6,992 nt of DNA from Actinomycetota bacterium (lineage in GTDB: Bacteria; Actinomycetota; Acidimicrobiia; Acidimicrobiales; GCA-2861595). The notes beneath the pieces are model-generated. The model saw only the letters and a program-made list of their open reading frames with translations. It was not told the origin of the DNA and made no database searches. Numbering within the stretch: position 1 is the first letter of the stretch; every line of letters starts with the position of its first letter. The DNA is taken from the NCBI GenBank assembly GCA_016781225.1, contig JADDQT010000102.1:1-6992 (forward strand), given 5' to 3'. The translations under genes were made by a program, and so were the position numbers. Positions 1-6,689 of this stretch are shown piece by piece.

Positions 1-246
1 ACGGGAGCGCCCGAGGTGGCCGACGCGGTGCGGGCCAAGCTCGGTGCCGGCTTCGACGTCCGTCTCACCGGCAATGCCGCCAACTTCAACTACGAGCGCA
101 CGGAGATCGTCGTCTACGACCGGGACCAGGAAGCGGTGGCCGATCGTCTCCGCCAGGCGCTGGGCGTGGGAGCATTGGTGCTGAGTCGCCGTCCCCTCGA
201 CGTGGTGGACGTCACGGTCATCGTAGGAAAGGACTTCCGCCCCTAG
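1..246 (+). CDS. LytR/CpsA/Psr-family protein, C-terminal end (partial, 5' end outside window)
   Basis: The frame is open from base 1 and ends at TAG 244-246, giving the last 81 residues of a longer protein. The segment looks like a LytR_C domain: a short alpha/beta unit containing GFDVRLTGNA, a central TEIVVYD strand, a helix, and the closing strand VVDVTVIVGKDF, the usual end of this domain. Family members with an N-terminal LCP catalytic domain attach wall polymers to peptidoglycan outside the membrane. That catalytic domain is not in view, so whether this is a full LCP enzyme or a LytR_C-only protein cannot be told. rsfS begins 16 bases after the stop, and a LytR-type gene before rsfS is a familiar actinobacterial order. 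The internal GTG at 16 is not a credible start because the reading frame runs off the window edge. Confidence 0.75.
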   Translation, partial: TGAPEVADAVRAKLGAGFDVRLTGNAANFNYERTEIVVYDRDQEAVADRLRQALGVGALVLSRRPLDVVDVTVIVGKDFRP

Positions 247-262
247 TGCAGCCAGTCATCGG

Positions 263-709
263 ATGAGCGAGCGAATCGTGACACCAGACCCGAGCAACGT
301 GGGCCTCGACGAGATCCGGCACCGCGCCGTCACCGCGGCCCGGGCAGCAGCAGCGAAGGTGGGCGCAGGCACGGTCATCCTCGAGGTGGGTGCCGTACTG
401 GCCATCACCGACTACTTCGTGGTCACCAGCGGCGCCAACGCCCGCCAGGTACGTACCATCGTCGAGGAGGTGGAAGCCAGCCTCGGCGGCTCGGCGGGGA
501 TCAAGCCCCTCAGGGTCGAGGGTCTCGACGACGCCCGTTGGGTGCTGATCGACTACGGCGACTTCGTGGTCCACGTCTTCCTGGAGGAGGTGCGTCGGTA
601 CTACGACATCGAGCGCCTGTGGTCTGACGCGCCCCGGGTGGAGTGGGAGGTCCAGGCGCAGGATGGGGACGCGGACGAGGCCGGGGCCCGCACCGTGGTT
701 CCCACCTGA
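263..709 (+). CDS. rsfS: Ribosomal silencing factor RsfS (YbeB/Iojap family)
   Basis: 148 residues. RsfS binds ribosomal protein uL14 on the 50S subunit and blocks joining of the subunits, lowering translation in stationary phase or starvation. The family core is clear: an N-terminal helix rich in Ala, the strand ILEVGAVLAITDYFVV with the signature DYFVV-T-SG at about residues 50-57, the helix ARQVRTIVEEVE, then WVLIDYGDFVVHVF at about 93-106, and RRYYDIERLW near residues 110-119. The tail of roughly 25 acidic and polar residues after this is an extension of no known function. ATG 263 is chosen as the start. Shine-Dalgarno support is weak, and GTG 278 is an in-frame alternative that would shorten the protein by five residues. 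It follows the LytR-type gene closely and is probably co-transcribed with it. Confidence 0.93.
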   Translation: MSERIVTPDPSNVGLDEIRHRAVTAARAAAAKVGAGTVILEVGAVLAITDYFVVTSGANARQVRTIVEEVEASLGGSAGIKPLRVEGLDDARWVLIDYGDFVVHVFLEEVRRYYDIERLWSDAPRVEWEVQAQDGDADEAGARTVVPT

Positions 710-730
710 CCGGCGCCTTCGGGTCCGACC

Positions 731-761
731 TTGACGCTCGGCCGTCCTTAGGGTTACCTAA
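731..761 (+). promoter_or_regulatory. Putative promoter with a DtxR/IdeR-like dyad upstream of the bfd-bfr cluster
   Basis: TTGACG at 731-736 is a good -35. With an 18-base spacer the -10 would be TACCTA (755-760); with 17 it would be TTACCT (754-759); both are only fair. Overlapping the -10 is TTAGGGTTACCTAA at 748-761, whose five-base arms form a perfect inverted repeat around four bases. In the 19-bp IdeR/DtxR consensus as I recall it (TTAGGTTAGSCTAACCTAA), bases 1-5 and 10-14 have this same spacing, so this could be a site for a single repressor dimer. A site over the -10 would normally repress. The downstream genes handle iron, which fits. Binding is an inference. Confidence 0.5.
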
Positions 762-833
762 TGGGCGGTGCTCGGCCGCCCTCAAAGCCAATCCGCTTCC
801 GTCCGGTCCAGCTCGTGGCTCGGACTTCGTCGG

Positions 834-1043
834 GTGTGCTGGGTCCGGATCACGAGCGGCGCGGACGGGTCCGTCCGGGCCGAGGTGGCCGGTCTGGGCC
901 ACCGCCGCCCCGTGGTTCGGCCGGTGTCGGTGGCCATGGCGGCCGCTCTGGCCGCTGACGGCGTGCCCATCGTCGTCCACTCCCGCTCGTCCCCTTCTGC
1001 TCCTTCCGGCGATGGTCGTCTGTCACTGCCGAGTCGTCACTGA
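834..1043 (+). CDS. Small hypothetical protein upstream of bfd
   Basis: A probable 69-residue ORF from GTG 834 to the TGA ending at 1043. I do not recognise a family. From 834 to about 990 nearly every codon ends in G or C, as in the neighbouring real genes, and the translation is protein-like: a charged stretch GLGHRRPVVRPVSVAM followed by AAALAADGVPIVVH. After about 990 the third-position bias is lost and the sequence becomes Ser/Pro-rich, so the last 17 residues may be only a tail. The frame overlaps the bfd start by 32 bases, which allows translational coupling. No Shine-Dalgarno precedes GTG 834. GTG 768 is an alternative start, but codons 768-833 lack the bias. The ORF lies just behind the dyad-containing promoter and would be the first gene of the bfd-bfr transcript. 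It has no Cys cluster or membrane segment. Confidence 0.4.
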   Translation: MCWVRITSGADGSVRAEVAGLGHRRPVVRPVSVAMAAALAADGVPIVVHSRSSPSAPSGDGRLSLPSRH

Positions 1044-1203
1044 CCGCGCCGTCTGCGCCGCCATCTCCCAGGGCGCCCGCGACGTCGGGGCCTTGGTCGA
1101 GTGCAGCGGTGCGGGGTCGGTCTGCGGAGGCTGCTGGCCGGCGCTTGAGAGCCTGCTGGCAGGAGGCGTCGGGATCGACACCAGAGAGGAAGGCGGCACA
1201 TGA
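1012..1203 (+). CDS. bfd: Bacterioferritin-associated ferredoxin (Bfd, BFD-like [2Fe-2S])
   Basis: 63 residues, close to the E. coli Bfd length of 64. The four cluster cysteines are visible as C4-x-C6 (MVVCHCRVVTD) and C38-x2-C41 (GSVCGGCWPALE), in the positions expected for the BFD [2Fe-2S] fold. C15 and C31 are additional cysteines. Bfd docks on bacterioferritin and passes electrons to the stored ferric core, releasing ferrous iron. Its partner gene follows directly: the bfd stop TGA (1201-1203) overlaps the bfr start in an ATGA arrangement, so the two are almost certainly translated together. ATG 1012 is chosen because it puts CxC at the family's N-terminal position. The frame remains open upstream to 643, but that extension is low-complexity and unlike the family. 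No Shine-Dalgarno precedes ATG 1012. Confidence 0.85.
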   Translation: MVVCHCRVVTDRAVCAAISQGARDVGALVECSGAGSVCGGCWPALESLLAGGVGIDTREEGGT

Positions 1204-1670
1204 AGGGACATGCGCGGGTCATCGAGTTGCTCAACGAGTGCCTCACGGCCGAGTTGACGGCCATCAACCAGTACTTCGTCGACGCCAAGATGTGTGCGAA
1301 CTGGGGCTACGAGCGCCTGGCGGGGCGGTTCCGTGAGGACTCGATCGACGAGATGCGAGACGCCGAGGCCCTCGTCGACCGCATCCTCTACCTCGAGGGC
1401 ATGCCCAACCTCCAGCGTCTGGGCACGGTCGCCGTGGGCGAGACGGTGGGGGAGAAGCTCGCCGCCGCCCTCGACCTGGAGGTGGCGGCCGTGCAGCGGC
1501 TGAACCAGGGGATCGCCACCTGCATCGAGCTCGTCGACCATGGGAGCCGGGAAGTGCTGCAGGCCATACTCCGGGGCGAGGAAGAACACGCCGACTGGCT
1601 GGAGGCCCAACTCGGCCTCATTGCCCAAATAGGGGAGGCCAACTACCTCGCCCAGCAGCTACGGGCCTGA
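1200..1670 (+). CDS. bfr: Bacterioferritin
   Basis: 156 residues, the normal length for Bfr, a 24-subunit haem-containing iron-storage shell in the cytoplasm. The start MKGHARVIELLNECL and the end IGEANYLAQQL are typical. Counting from Met1 in E. coli numbering, ferroxidase ligands E18, E51, E94, E127 and H130 are present, as are Y25 and the haem-ligand M52 in SIDEMRDAEAL. The expected H54 is Asp (codon GAC), so one di-iron site ligand is changed; the other five are intact and the overall fold should hold. A strong purine-rich Shine-Dalgarno (GAGAGGAAGG, near 1185-1194) precedes ATG 1200, which overlaps the bfd stop. The gene likely belongs to the transcript running from the dyad promoter near 731-761. 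It converges on the endonuclease ORFs, with a weak hairpin between. Confidence 0.95.
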   Translation: MKGHARVIELLNECLTAELTAINQYFVDAKMCANWGYERLAGRFREDSIDEMRDAEALVDRILYLEGMPNLQRLGTVAVGETVGEKLAAALDLEVAAVQRLNQGIATCIELVDHGSREVLQAILRGEEEHADWLEAQLGLIAQIGEANYLAQQLRA

Positions 1671-1677
1671 TCGGGGG

Positions 1678-1696
1678 GCGCCTCGTCGTCAGGCGC
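1678..1696. terminator. Possible bidirectional hairpin terminator between bfr and the endonuclease cassette
   Basis: GCGCCT (1678-1683) pairs with AGGCGC (1691-1696) around a seven-base CGTCGTC loop. The hairpin sits between the bfr stop (1670) and the stop of the convergent endonuclease ORF (1701), where a shared terminator is expected. There is no U-tract on either strand, so it is only a weak candidate. Confidence 0.3.
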
Positions 1697-1700
1697 GCTC

Positions 1701-2171
1701 TTATGGCCCGTCTCGCCTCACTCGCCGGTCTCGCTCTTCCAGGTAGAGGTGGCGCCGGCAGAGGCCGTGGGCTCGCCGGGGCTCCGCGCAGCCCGGCACC
1801 TGACACGGTCGGACCCGTTTGGCTCGGTGGTCCCAGTAGTCAACGAGCTCGGCTCGCCAAATCTTGTACTGGACGCGCTTGTACGACGGCGGAAGGTGTT
1901 CGTCCATGAAGGGGACGATCACCGTTAGCAGGTCCTTCATCCTGCGCACCTGGAACACCACCTCGTCGTCGTAGTGAGGCTTCCGGCGTGGCGAGCGCAA
2001 GACGAAGCCCACACCGAAGAGCGACTTGAGGAGGGTGCACGTGGTTGCGTCAGCGGCCCCGAGGGCGAGAGAGAAGGTGAACTTGGGGGGACTGCCCGTC
2101 CGGGTGAAACAGCCCTCGGCTACTACGAATCCGCTGACGAAGTCAGCGACGCGTTCAGTAGCCGGTCGCAC
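1701..2171 (-). CDS. LAGLIDADG homing-endonuclease-like protein, distal copy, with C-terminal C4/9/2 knuckle
   Basis: 156 residues from GTG 2171 to TAA 1701-1703. The N-terminal motif FVSGFVVAEGCF (residues 11-22) fits a LAGLIDADG helix, with E19 at the position of the metal-binding acid; this family cuts long DNA sites as a dimer of single-motif chains or as a double-motif monomer. The middle is predicted alpha/beta, with FTFSLALGA, VVFQV and a helical KDLLTVIVPFMDEHL. The C-terminal CQVPGCAEPRRAHGLCRRH has C123, C128, C138 and H141 (C-x4-C-x9-C-x2-H), probably a zinc knuckle. It is co-linear with the ORF upstream, overlaps its end by 17 bases in another frame, and lacks a Shine-Dalgarno, so coupled translation is likely. 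Third codon positions are richer in A/T (GTA GTA, GCT ACT GAA) than in leuS, suggesting acquisition. The start codon is uncertain. Target site and activity are unknown. Confidence 0.7.
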   Translation of the reverse strand: MRPATERVADFVSGFVVAEGCFTRTGSPPKFTFSLALGAADATTCTLLKSLFGVGFVLRSPRRKPHYDDEVVFQVRRMKDLLTVIVPFMDEHLPPSYKRVQYKIWRAELVDYWDHRAKRVRPCQVPGCAEPRRAHGLCRRHLYLEERDRRVRRDGP

Positions 2172-2610
2172 GATAGTAGTGCTGGCGGCAGAGGCCTTGA
2201 CCGCGCACTGGCTTGTCACACCCGACCATTGAGCACGGAGAGCGACCTCTCCGCGAACGCCTGAGGTTCTCGTTCTCGTATCTTCGGAAAGACGCCTTCC
2301 ATTCCTCGAACTGCCGCCGCTTGCCGGAGTCCAGGAGATATGTCTCGGCGAAAGGGATGGTCGCCTCGTGGTGACCGACCGATGAGGCGATGAGAAAGGT
2401 GCTCGTGGGCCGCCAGCTCTGCCGGCGGGCGGGGGTGTCATGGATGGAGCCACGCCCGAGGAAGTCGCGGAGTCGCTCGAGCAGCTGCCGGTCGCGCGAG
2501 GCCATCTCAACGGAGAACTTGTAACGCAACCTCGGATGCCCATCGGCAAAGGGCGGCAGCCGCCGCGTGGTCGTGAAGCATCCTTCGCCTGCGACCAGGC
2601 CGCCCAGCAT
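2155..2610 (-). CDS. LAGLIDADG homing-endonuclease-like protein, tRNA-proximal copy, with C-terminal C4/9/2 knuckle
   Basis: 151 residues from ATG 2610 to TGA 2155-2157. MLGGLVAGEGCF at the extreme N-terminus is the LAGLIDADG helix, with E9 as the candidate catalytic acid. It is followed by YKFSVEMASRD, a helix QLLERLRDFLG, STFLIAS, and a C-terminal CSMVGCDKPVRGQGLCRQH with C126, C131, C141 and H144. The Cys/His spacing is identical to that of the downstream copy. The start lies 20 bases past the tRNA-Ala 3' end with no Shine-Dalgarno in the gap. The frame stays open upstream through the tRNA to 2766, but that stretch is simply translated tRNA and should not be annotated as protein. Compared with the downstream copy it lacks about ten residues before the motif. 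Codon usage becomes less G/C-biased towards the 3' end. One motif per chain implies a dimer, either with itself or with the neighbouring copy. Confidence 0.72.
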   Translation of the reverse strand: MLGGLVAGEGCFTTTRRLPPFADGHPRLRYKFSVEMASRDRQLLERLRDFLGRGSIHDTPARRQSWRPTSTFLIASSVGHHEATIPFAETYLLDSGKRRQFEEWKASFRRYENENLRRSRRGRSPCSMVGCDKPVRGQGLCRQHYYRATGY

Positions 2611-2630
2611 GAATCCATTGCTACGCGAGG

Positions 2631-2703
2631 TGGAGCTGATCGGGCTCGAACCGACGACCTCGTGACTGCCAGTCACGCGCTCTTCCAACTGAGCTACAGC
2701 CCC
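2631..2703 (-). tRNA. tRNA-Ala (anticodon GGC)
   Basis: A complete 73-nt cloverleaf on the minus strand, reading 5' from 2703. The acceptor GGGGCTG pairs with CAGCTCC, including the G3:U70 wobble that marks alanine tRNAs. The D-arm is GCTC/GAGC. The anticodon stem CGTGA/TCACG closes the loop CTGGCAG, with U33, anticodon GGC and A37. The variable loop is AGGTC and the T-arm carries TTCGAGC. The discriminator is A at 2631. The following bases are CCT, so CCA is not encoded and must be added. It would read GCC and GCU codons. Two endonuclease-like ORFs follow immediately on the same strand. Confidence 0.97.
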
Positions 2704-2716
2704 GAGCTGGAGACTC

Positions 2717-2746
2717 AGACTATCAGCACACCCCCGGGCCTCGTAA
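2717..2746 (-). promoter_or_regulatory. Putative promoter of tRNA-Ala
   Basis: On the minus strand TTACGA (2746-2741) and TAGTCT (2722-2717) are separated by 18 bases and could serve as -35 and -10. Initiation about seven bases downstream would leave a leader of about 6-7 bases before the tRNA 5' end at 2703. The match is only fair. Because the endonuclease ORFs lie directly behind the tRNA, this promoter may drive them too. Confidence 0.35.
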
Positions 2747-2749
2747 GCC

Positions 2750-2777
2750 TTGCACGTCGAACACATGTTCGTATCTT
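2750..2777 (+). promoter_or_regulatory. Putative SOS-controlled promoter with a LexA-type box
   Basis: CGAACACATGTTCG at 2758-2771 matches the mycobacterial SOS box pattern CGAAC-RNNY-GTTCG at every specified base; with T2757 it also has most of the outer TCGAAC/GTTCGA arms. It fills the spacer of a rightward promoter candidate: TTGCAC (2750-2755), 16 bases, then TATCTT (2772-2777). LexA bound here would block RNA polymerase. Initiation near 2784 would leave about 60 bases of leader before the channel gene at 2844. The box lies upstream of the tRNA -35 on the other strand, so control of the rightward gene is the more natural reading. Confidence 0.55.
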
Positions 2778-2843
2778 ACACGGGTTTGGCTCCCATCGGT
2801 AGGTAGTCGGCTCCTCACCCTGCGCCGTTACGGGCCGGCGGGC

Positions 2844-3845
2844 ATGATCTCGGGCGTGACCGTCCTCTACCGGCGAGTGGTGCTCGGCCTGCTTGGTCTC
2901 GCCGTCGTGCTGGTCATAGGAACCGGCGGCTACGTGTTGCTCGGCTTCAGCCTCCTCGACGCCGTCTACCAGACGGTGACCACCATCAGCACGGTCGGCT
3001 TCCGGGAGGTCGAACCCCTCGATGCCACCGGGAAGGTGTTCACCATCTTCCTGATCCTGACCGGTGTGGGTACGGCCCTGTACACCTTCACGGTGGCCCT
3101 CGAGACACTGATCGACGGCCATCTCCGCGACCTGTTCGGGAGGAGACGCATGCAACGCCAGATGGAGAAGATGACCGGCCACGTGATCGTGTGCGGTTGG
3201 GGACGAGTGGGCCAGTCCATCGCCCACTACCTGGCCGCCGCCGGCCAGGAGCTGGTGGTGATCGACCGCGACCCCGAGCGCATACCCGAGATACCCCATC
3301 CTCACGTGCTGGGGGACGTCACCGAGGACGCGGTCATGCAGGCCGCGGGCATCGGGCGGGCCAGGACCCTGGTGGCCGCCCTCGACACCGATGCCGCCAA
3401 CCTCTACGCCACTTTGAGCGGGAGGTCCCTGCGCCACGACCTCTTCATCATCGCCCGGGCCCACAGCGATTCGTCCGAGCCCAAGCTGGAGCGAGCCGGG
3501 GCCAACCGGGTCGTGAACCCACAGCGCATCGGGGGTGCTCGGATGGCCGCTCTGGCCATGCAGCCCCACGTCGCCGAGTTCCTCGACGTGGTCATGCACG
3601 ACGGCGACATCGAGTTCCGCCTGGAGGAGATCGAGGTGCCCGAGCGGTCGAGCCTGGCCGGGCGCAGCCTGCGGGAGACCCACATCCGCGACCACACGGG
3701 GGCGCTGGTCCTGGCCCTGCGAGCCGAGGACGGGACGTTCACCACCAACCCGGCTCCGGAGACCGAGATCACCCCGGGTCAGATCCTCATCGCCATCGGA
3801 ACCCCCGCCCAGCTGTGCGCGCTCGAGGAGCTGTCCAAGAGGTAG
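2844..3845 (+). CDS. Two-TM potassium channel with RCK (TrkA-N/TrkA-C) gating domain
   Basis: 333 residues. It has TM1 at about 11-33, a pore helix, filter T50-V51-G52-F53-R54 (TISTVGFREV), TM2 at about 65-86, then a basic linker (RRRMQRQ). The RCK domain follows: Rossmann motif VIVCGWGRVGQ with G118-x-G120-x2-G123 and the acidic D141 ending strand 2 (VVIDRD). A TrkA-C domain occupies about 254-330 (EVPERSSLAGRSLRE, ALVLALR). There is no voltage sensor. This is the MthK/Kch-like plan: a tetrameric membrane pore opened by ligand binding to a cytoplasmic RCK ring. Filter position 3 is Phe rather than Tyr. ATG 2844 has a poor ribosome-binding site, while ATG 3150 (Met103) has a strong one, GGGAGGAG at 3138-3145. 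An SOS-type promoter lies upstream, and leuS starts 41 bases downstream, so the two may share transcripts. Ion selectivity and ligand are not determinable here. Confidence 0.9.
   Translation: MISGVTVLYRRVVLGLLGLAVVLVIGTGGYVLLGFSLLDAVYQTVTTISTVGFREVEPLDATGKVFTIFLILTGVGTALYTFTVALETLIDGHLRDLFGRRRMQRQMEKMTGHVIVCGWGRVGQSIAHYLAAAGQELVVIDRDPERIPEIPHPHVLGDVTEDAVMQAAGIGRARTLVAALDTDAANLYATLSGRSLRHDLFIIARAHSDSSEPKLERAGANRVVNPQRIGGARMAALAMQPHVAEFLDVVMHDGDIEFRLEEIEVPERSSLAGRSLRETHIRDHTGALVLALRAEDGTFTTNPAPETEITPGQILIAIGTPAQLCALEELSKR
3138..3152 (+). promoter_or_regulatory. Internal ribosome-binding site and ATG for a free RCK subunit
   Basis: GGGAGGAG (3138-3145), four spacer bases, then ATG 3150-3152 in frame with the channel gene. 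Initiation here would give a 231-residue soluble protein starting at Met103 and holding only the RCK/TrkA domains. The site falls at the junction of TM2 linker and RCK domain, as does the known internal start of MthK (Met107). The arginine codons AGG AGA create the site. Confidence 0.5.
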
Positions 3846-3886
3846 CCGGCCCGGCCGTTCGGCGCCGGTCACGTAGCATCGCCGCG

Positions 3887-6292
<2,406 letters not shown>

Positions 6293-6315
6293 ACCTGGAC
6301 GAAGGCCGCGGACCA

Positions 6316-6678
6316 TTGACCCTGGGCAACGTCGAGCTCGTGGCCGCCATCGAGGCGGTTGCGGCACGCGACAACCAGTTCACCCGCCGGGGCCTCTTCG
6401 AGACCCTGCGCCGAGCCGAGCTCGTGCTGGCCGTCGAGGGAGAGGAGCTGGTGCTGGCCATCGGGGAGGACGACGAGGCGTACGTGCCGGCGTTCACTGA
6501 CGTGGGCGCGATGCGGGCCGCCTTCCCCGGCGCCTACGATCCTCGCCTCGAACCGGCGACGGTGGTCTTCGAGCTGGTGCTGGCCGGCGACTGCGCCGGG
6601 CTGGCCCTCAATCCCGCCGGGCCCATAGGAGGGATCCTCACGCGCGACGACGTGTCGTCTCTCGTCCAGGCCCCGTAG
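6316..6678 (+). CDS. SseB N-terminal-domain protein
   Basis: 120 residues, a single small alpha/beta domain resembling the SseB N-terminal domain. Seen in order are an N-terminal helix with RDNQFTRRGLFETLRRAEL, the strand ELVLAIGEDDEAYVPAFTDV, then a helix with AMRAAFPG, a strand ATVVFELVLAG, and the family-typical LNPAGPIGGILTRDDV. SseB was named for enhanced serine sensitivity in E. coli, and its biochemical role is not established, so I assign none. TTG 6316 is chosen because GAAGG (6301-6305) sits ten bases upstream and it is the nearest start that retains the first helix. The gene begins 23 bases after the leuS stop, so it probably belongs to the same transcript. It converges on the minus-strand PAC2 gene with 11 bases between the stops. 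Confidence 0.7.
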   Translation: MTLGNVELVAAIEAVAARDNQFTRRGLFETLRRAELVLAVEGEELVLAIGEDDEAYVPAFTDVGAMRAAFPGAYDPRLEPATVVFELVLAGDCAGLALNPAGPIGGILTRDDVSSLVQAP

Positions 6679-6689
6679 CTCCGACTGCG

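Larger units (their letters stand above)
1667..2644. repeat. 9-bp direct repeat bracketing the tRNA-linked endonuclease cassette
   Basis: CTGATCGGG occurs at 1667-1675, straddling the bfr stop codon, and again at 2636-2644, inside the acceptor/T-stem end of tRNA-Ala, in the same orientation. The two copies enclose both endonuclease ORFs with little else. The repeat is short and flanking bases do not extend it, so it may be chance. If real, it would mark the insertion edges of the cassette. Confidence 0.3.

Noticed and set aside
643..1011. In-frame upstream extension of bfd (a 186-residue reading frame).
   Set aside because: The extension is Arg/Gly/Pro-rich, without a family resemblance, and runs out of frame through the end of rsfS. 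Bfd proteins start just before the CxC motif, at ATG 1012.
2172..2618. N-terminal two-thirds of a 305-residue minus-strand frame leading into the distal endonuclease.
   Set aside because: It lies out of frame over the first endonuclease and is low-complexity; family similarity begins only at about 2171.
1671..2630. Group I intron or intein hosting the LAGLIDADG motifs.
   Set aside because: The adjacent tRNA is uninterrupted and bfr is intact, no interrupted host gene is seen, and the ORFs have their own stops; free-standing genes fit better.
2611..2766. N-terminal extension of the tRNA-proximal endonuclease (VAQLEERVTGSHEVVGSS).
   Set aside because: This is a translation of the tRNA-Ala gene itself, a well-known annotation artefact. 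The tRNA folds as a complete cloverleaf.
2440..2802. Plus-strand 120-residue frame across the tRNA.
   Set aside because: Antisense to the endonuclease and the tRNA, with no family signature.
3846..3886. T-box or leader attenuator for leuS.
   Set aside because: Only 41 bases separate the channel gene and leuS, too short for a T-box, and no specifier/antiterminator elements are visible.
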